DNA of 64,000 nucleotides, from assembly GCF_036226505.1 (NCBI RefSeq), contig NZ_CP108484.1, positions 1-64,000 on the forward strand, in the 5' to 3' direction. Positions 61,077 to 64,000 of the stretch are shown piece after piece (positions within the stretch are counted from its first letter, which is position 1; every line of letters begins with the position of its first letter). Under the pieces are notes generated by a model. It worked only from the letters and a program-made list of their open reading frames with translations, had not been told where the DNA came from and made no database searches. This DNA comes from Kitasatospora sp. NBC_01246. Its GTDB lineage: Bacteria; Actinomycetota; Actinomycetes; Streptomycetales; Streptomycetaceae. Position numbers and translations under genes: made by a program.

Positions 61077-64000
61077 GGCAAGTGAACCTTCAATGCTTTC
61101 CCCCCAGCACCTGGCTGGATGTCGATCGTCGCCCCACCGGAGGCAGATGCCGTTCTCCACTGAATCACAGTACCATCTTCAAGTCGATAAACTTCAGGGA
61201 TCTTTGGGCCTCGCGCCGGGAGCTGCTCGGCGCCAGCAGTCCATCGATCGAAGGCGGCACGCATTGTCTGCTCATCGGGCATTTCCCGAACATGCCCCTG
61301 CTTCCCCTTTGGAAGATTGTCAAACTCGGACTTCCATACGCCACACAGTCCACTGCTATTGTGAACGAGGACCGGCGCATTCCCGGCCAGCACATAATAC
61401 GTGTGAAGATCCTGGACGGTCAGATTGTAGGCTGAGTCGAGCCCTGTACGGCTCTTGACCCCGGTCACATCTACGCTACGTCCGCTCGGGGTGCGCAGGG
61501 TGTTGCCGATACCGAGATCGCCAGCGTCAACCCACTTCGAGTCGTTCTCGACCCAGAAGGGGTGATGGTCGGTGGCCGTCAATGCTCCAGTGGCACCGTC
61601 CGCCGATGTGACACTGAGGTCGGTGAATTCTCGGTCATCCGGCGTGTAGATAGTGGCGTCGACGCGACGGGCGCCGGTTTCACCGGTATCGGGGTCCGTA
61701 GCCAGCACGTGGTCTCCGGCACGGACTTTCTCGATGGGGACGGCCGAGCCGTCCGCCATGAGGACGGGGGTGCCGGCGGGGAAGCTGTTTGCCCGCCGCA
61801 GACAGTCCGCCGCCGCTCGACTGAGGCGTGATGCCGCTGCAGTTTCCTCGAGGGTTTTGGCCTTCTTCAGGACTTGAGCAAGCTTTGCTGCTTTTCCGGC
61901 GGGGAAGAGGCCGGCCGCGAGTTCGACACAGGAGACGGCGTTCTTCTGCTTGATGCACTCTTCGGCAGAGTCGAAGCCCAGCAAGGATTTGGTGACGGTG
62001 GTGACAAGCTGCAGCTCGTCCCGGTAGAGATAGAGCGTTCCGAGGACCGGGCCGAGCCAGCGCGATGCCTCGTCCTTCTCCTGACCATTCCTGTCCGCGC
62101 AGTACAGGGTGACATCGATCGGCTTGGGAACGATGGAGTGGCAGTCATAGCGACTGTACCGCTCTGCCATAAAGGCGTCGTAACGTGCCTTGTCGGCGAG
62201 CCTCTCTATTTCCTCGTTGAGAGTCTTCTGGAGTTCGTCGGCGATCTTCTTTGCTTCGCCCTGAAGCCAGATTTCCTCGGCGGCGACTTCCGCCTGACGT
62301 TCCTGGCTCTGCTTCTCGGCCGTGATGGCCCAGGCCTCGTCGGCGGCGTCCTGGGCCTGGGTGGCATCCTTGCCCGCCGCGCGTGCGGAGGCGTAGGCGC
62401 TGTCCGCGGCGGTGCGGGCGGTCACGGCCGACCAGCGCGCCTGCGCAGCGGAGGTTCGGGCCCGCACCGCGGAGACGGCGGCCTTTCCGGCGTCGGTGCT
62501 CGCGGTCTGGGCGGCGTTGCGGGCGGTGGTGGCGGACTGGCCGGCGCGGGTCGCGGAGGCTTCGGCGTCCTGGGCAGACGCCTTGGCATCGGCGGCGTAC
62601 TGCCCGGCCTGGCCGGCGTAGGTGCGGGCTTGGCCGCTCGCGGCCTCGGCCTCGGCGGCGGCGTTGTTGGCGACGGCTGCGGCGGCGGTGGCCTCCCAGG
62701 CGTCCTGCTGGGCCCTGGCCACGGTCTGGGACGCCTCGGCGATGAGGCGGCGCATCTGCGCGGCGTGGGTGGCTGCTAGTTGGTCCTTGCGGTCGGCCAT
62801 GTACCGGCCGGTCTGCAGGAAGGAGGTGACGAGGTCGGGGGGGCCTGCGAGGGCGAGCTTGGCCGCGGACTGGACCTCCGGGCCGCCGGCGGCGAGCGCT
62901 TGGAAGGCCTGGACGCGTTCGTCGGTCTGCCGGGCGGTGTACTGGCCCATCATCAGGAACCCGGCGACAGCCTTGGGTGAGCCTTCCCGCAGGGCCTTCT
63001 CAGCGGCCTCCTTGACGCTGGGCCCGCCGGTGGCGATCAGCTGATAGGCGCGGACACGGTTGTCGGTGGCCGCGGCCTCGTGCTGGCCGGTGGTGAAGAA
63101 CGCCTCGATCTGCTGGGGGGTGCCCTTCAACGCGGCGGTGGCGGCGGTGCGCACGGCCTCGTCGGGACTGTCCTGCGCGAGCTCGAGCACGCTCTGGCGC
63201 ATGTCGTCCAGTTCGGCCTTGTGCCGCCCGCTGCGCACCCAGTCCACGACCGCCTCGTCGGAGCCGGACAGGGCGGCCTTGGCGGCTTCCAGACTCCAGG
63301 GACCGCCGCTCCGCATCGTCTGGATCGCGACCTTGCGGCCCTTGGCAGCCACAGTCTTGGGGTCGGCGCCGGGCCGGGCGGCATCGGCGGCCAGGTCGGC
63401 GGCCTCCTGGTCGCGGGCCCTCCAGTCGGCGAGAAGGGTGCCGACGCCGCCGATGGCCTCGTCGTCCGCTGCCTTCATCACACGTACACCCTCGAGAGCG
63501 GCAGCGGTGCGGGCGGTGAGGTCCTCGGCCTCGGTCCTGCGGGCGAGGTCGTAAACGCTGCCCGCCGTGGTCACCGCCGCGCTCGCCGCGGCGGCGGCGG
63601 CGCGGGCCGCCTCGGCCTGACGGGTGGCCTCGGCGGCGGAGGTGGCGGATTCACCGGCGTGTTCGGCCGCCTGGTCGGCGGCGGTGGCGGCGTTCTGGGC
63701 ATGGGTGGCCGCGGAGCGGGCCGCGTCACGGGCCTGGAAGGCAGCCTGGGCAGACTGGTCGGCCAGGGCCGCAGACGCGGTCGCGGCGCGGTTGGCCTCC
63801 TTGGCCTGGCGGCGGGCCTGGTCGGCGGCGGCCTGGGCGCGCTTGTCGTTCGCGCCTGCGGCGTTCGCCAGTTGGCCGGCCTTCTCCGCGGATCCGGCGG
63901 CCGCGTTCGCGTCCGCGCCGGCGCTCTTGGCCGCGTTCGAGGCCTCGCGGGCGGCCTGGGAGGCGACTCCGGCGCTGTCCGCGGCGTCCGCGGCACGCTG
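61073..64000 (-). CDS. ALF/HINT polymorphic toxin, 5' end beyond window
   Basis: The frame is open from the right edge of the window to the stop at 61073, about 975 codons, so the start is outside. In order: an alanine-rich coiled filament (to about 63570), ALF repeats (GTPQQIEAFFTTGQHEAA, GSPKAVAGFLMMGQYTA, GPPDLVTSFLQTGRYMA), a second long Ala/Gln coiled coil, a conserved region with CHSIVPKPIDVTLYC, then a HINT domain (SFPAGTPVLMADGSAVPIEK, TATDHHPFW, HTYYVLAGNAPVLVHN) and a C-terminal toxin of about 85 residues (WKSEFDNLPKGKQGHVREMP to GGATIDIQPGAGGKALKVHL). HINT autocleavage is expected to free the toxin. The toxin family is unrecognised; its H and K/R residues would fit a nuclease. Confidence 0.85.
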   Translation of the reverse strand, partial: QRAADAADSAGVASQAAREASNAAKSAGADANAAAGSAEKAGQLANAAGANDKRAQAAADQARRQAKEANRAATASAALADQSAQAAFQARDAARSAATHAQNAATAADQAAEHAGESATSAAEATRQAEAARAAAAAASAAVTTAGSVYDLARRTEAEDLTARTAAALEGVRVMKAADDEAIGGVGTLLADWRARDQEAADLAADAARPGADPKTVAAKGRKVAIQTMRSGGPWSLEAAKAALSGSDEAVVDWVRSGRHKAELDDMRQSVLELAQDSPDEAVRTAATAALKGTPQQIEAFFTTGQHEAAATDNRVRAYQLIATGGPSVKEAAEKALREGSPKAVAGFLMMGQYTARQTDERVQAFQALAAGGPEVQSAAKLALAGPPDLVTSFLQTGRYMADRKDQLAATHAAQMRRLIAEASQTVARAQQDAWEATAAAAVANNAAAEAEAASGQARTYAGQAGQYAADAKASAQDAEASATRAGQSATTARNAAQTASTDAGKAAVSAVRARTSAAQARWSAVTARTAADSAYASARAAGKDATQAQDAADEAWAITAEKQSQERQAEVAAEEIWLQGEAKKIADELQKTLNEEIERLADKARYDAFMAERYSRYDCHSIVPKPIDVTLYCADRNGQEKDEASRWLGPVLGTLYLYRDELQLVTTVTKSLLGFDSAEECIKQKNAVSCVELAAGLFPAGKAAKLAQVLKKAKTLEETAAASRLSRAAADCLRRANSFPAGTPVLMADGSAVPIEKVRAGDHVLATDPDTGETGARRVDATIYTPDDREFTDLSVTSADGATGALTATDHHPFWVENDSKWVDAGDLGIGNTLRTPSGRSVDVTGVKSRTGLDSAYNLTVQDLHTYYVLAGNAPVLVHNSSGLCGVWKSEFDNLPKGKQGHVREMPDEQTMRAAFDRWTAGAEQLPARGPKIPEVYRLEDGTVIQWRTASASGGATIDIQPGAGGKALKVHLP

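Noticed and set aside
1-64000. tRNA, rRNA or CRISPR arrays
   Set aside because: No cloverleaf with CCA-type end, rRNA-like stretch or regularly spaced identical repeats of CRISPR type was found by eye; the iteron arrays have imperfect repeats and no variable spacers of CRISPR length.

Overview
The window is from a high-GC actinomycete of the Streptomyces/Kitasatospora kind. GC is about 70% or more nearly throughout, GTG starts are common, and the gene families are typical of that group: PadR, an XRE/DUF6879 pair, replication-relaxation proteins, a ricin-B secreted lectin, a DUF4328 membrane protein, an ALF/HINT polymorphic toxin and helicases with helicase-associated domains. There is no rRNA, tRNA or CRISPR array. 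Many features suggest a chromosome arm or a large linear or conjugative element rather than a core region: low gene density at the left, many broken genes, several near-identical duplications, IS fragments and a run of defence genes.

Region by region. 1-2815 is gene-free and full of small palindromes, three tandem promoter-like repeats and a 44-bp perfect palindrome. 2816-7995 has a GNAT-like gene, a weak small ORF, a HEPN/zinc-ribbon gene and an HNH nuclease, separated by long GC-rich spacers. 8047-10655 is built from three copies of a helicase-tail-plus-hairpin repeat around a secreted ricin-B lectin. 10892-16628 is an intact leftward oligopeptide ABC transporter operon with a tiny cysteine-containing leader ORF in front. 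16770-38870 is a duplication graveyard: four frameshifted replication-relaxation genes (one carrying the same frameshift as another), three copies of a 218-residue membrane protein, three NUDIX copies in progressive decay, two tails of a coiled protein, a 590-bp copy of a PadR/membrane-protein pair, one IS5-family element, two iteron-like arrays and a 1-kb simple-sequence tract. Intact genes inside it include PadR plus its membrane partner, a DUF4328 protein and an APC amino-acid permease.

38872-54471 is the part most worth attention. It holds a complete three-gene operon of the SMC-like ABC three-component class (Lamassu-like: Cap4/DUF4297 nuclease effector, small middle component, zinc-hook SMC ATPase), an XRE regulator, and a five-gene leftward operon (HTH protein, 775-residue unrecognised protein, 242-residue HTH protein, 88-residue protein, DEAH helicase with helicase-associated domains). 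Divergent from that operon is an OLD-family ATPase/TOPRIM nuclease. The 775/242 pair has the order and sizes expected of an atypical telomere-replication pair (Tap/Tpg-like), or it could be a new replication or defence module; this is inference.

54849-58543 has an orphan ATP-grasp-peptide-type methyltransferase coupled to a 50-codon Gly/Pro-rich ORF, an anti-sigma-type ATPase, and a decayed XRE/DUF6879 pair. 58930-60243 is a chimera of IS5 transposase and helicase fragments joined at a 10-bp microhomology. The window ends in a polymorphic toxin (alanine-rich filament, ALF repeats, HINT, C-terminal toxin; truncated by the window edge) with its translationally coupled immunity gene.
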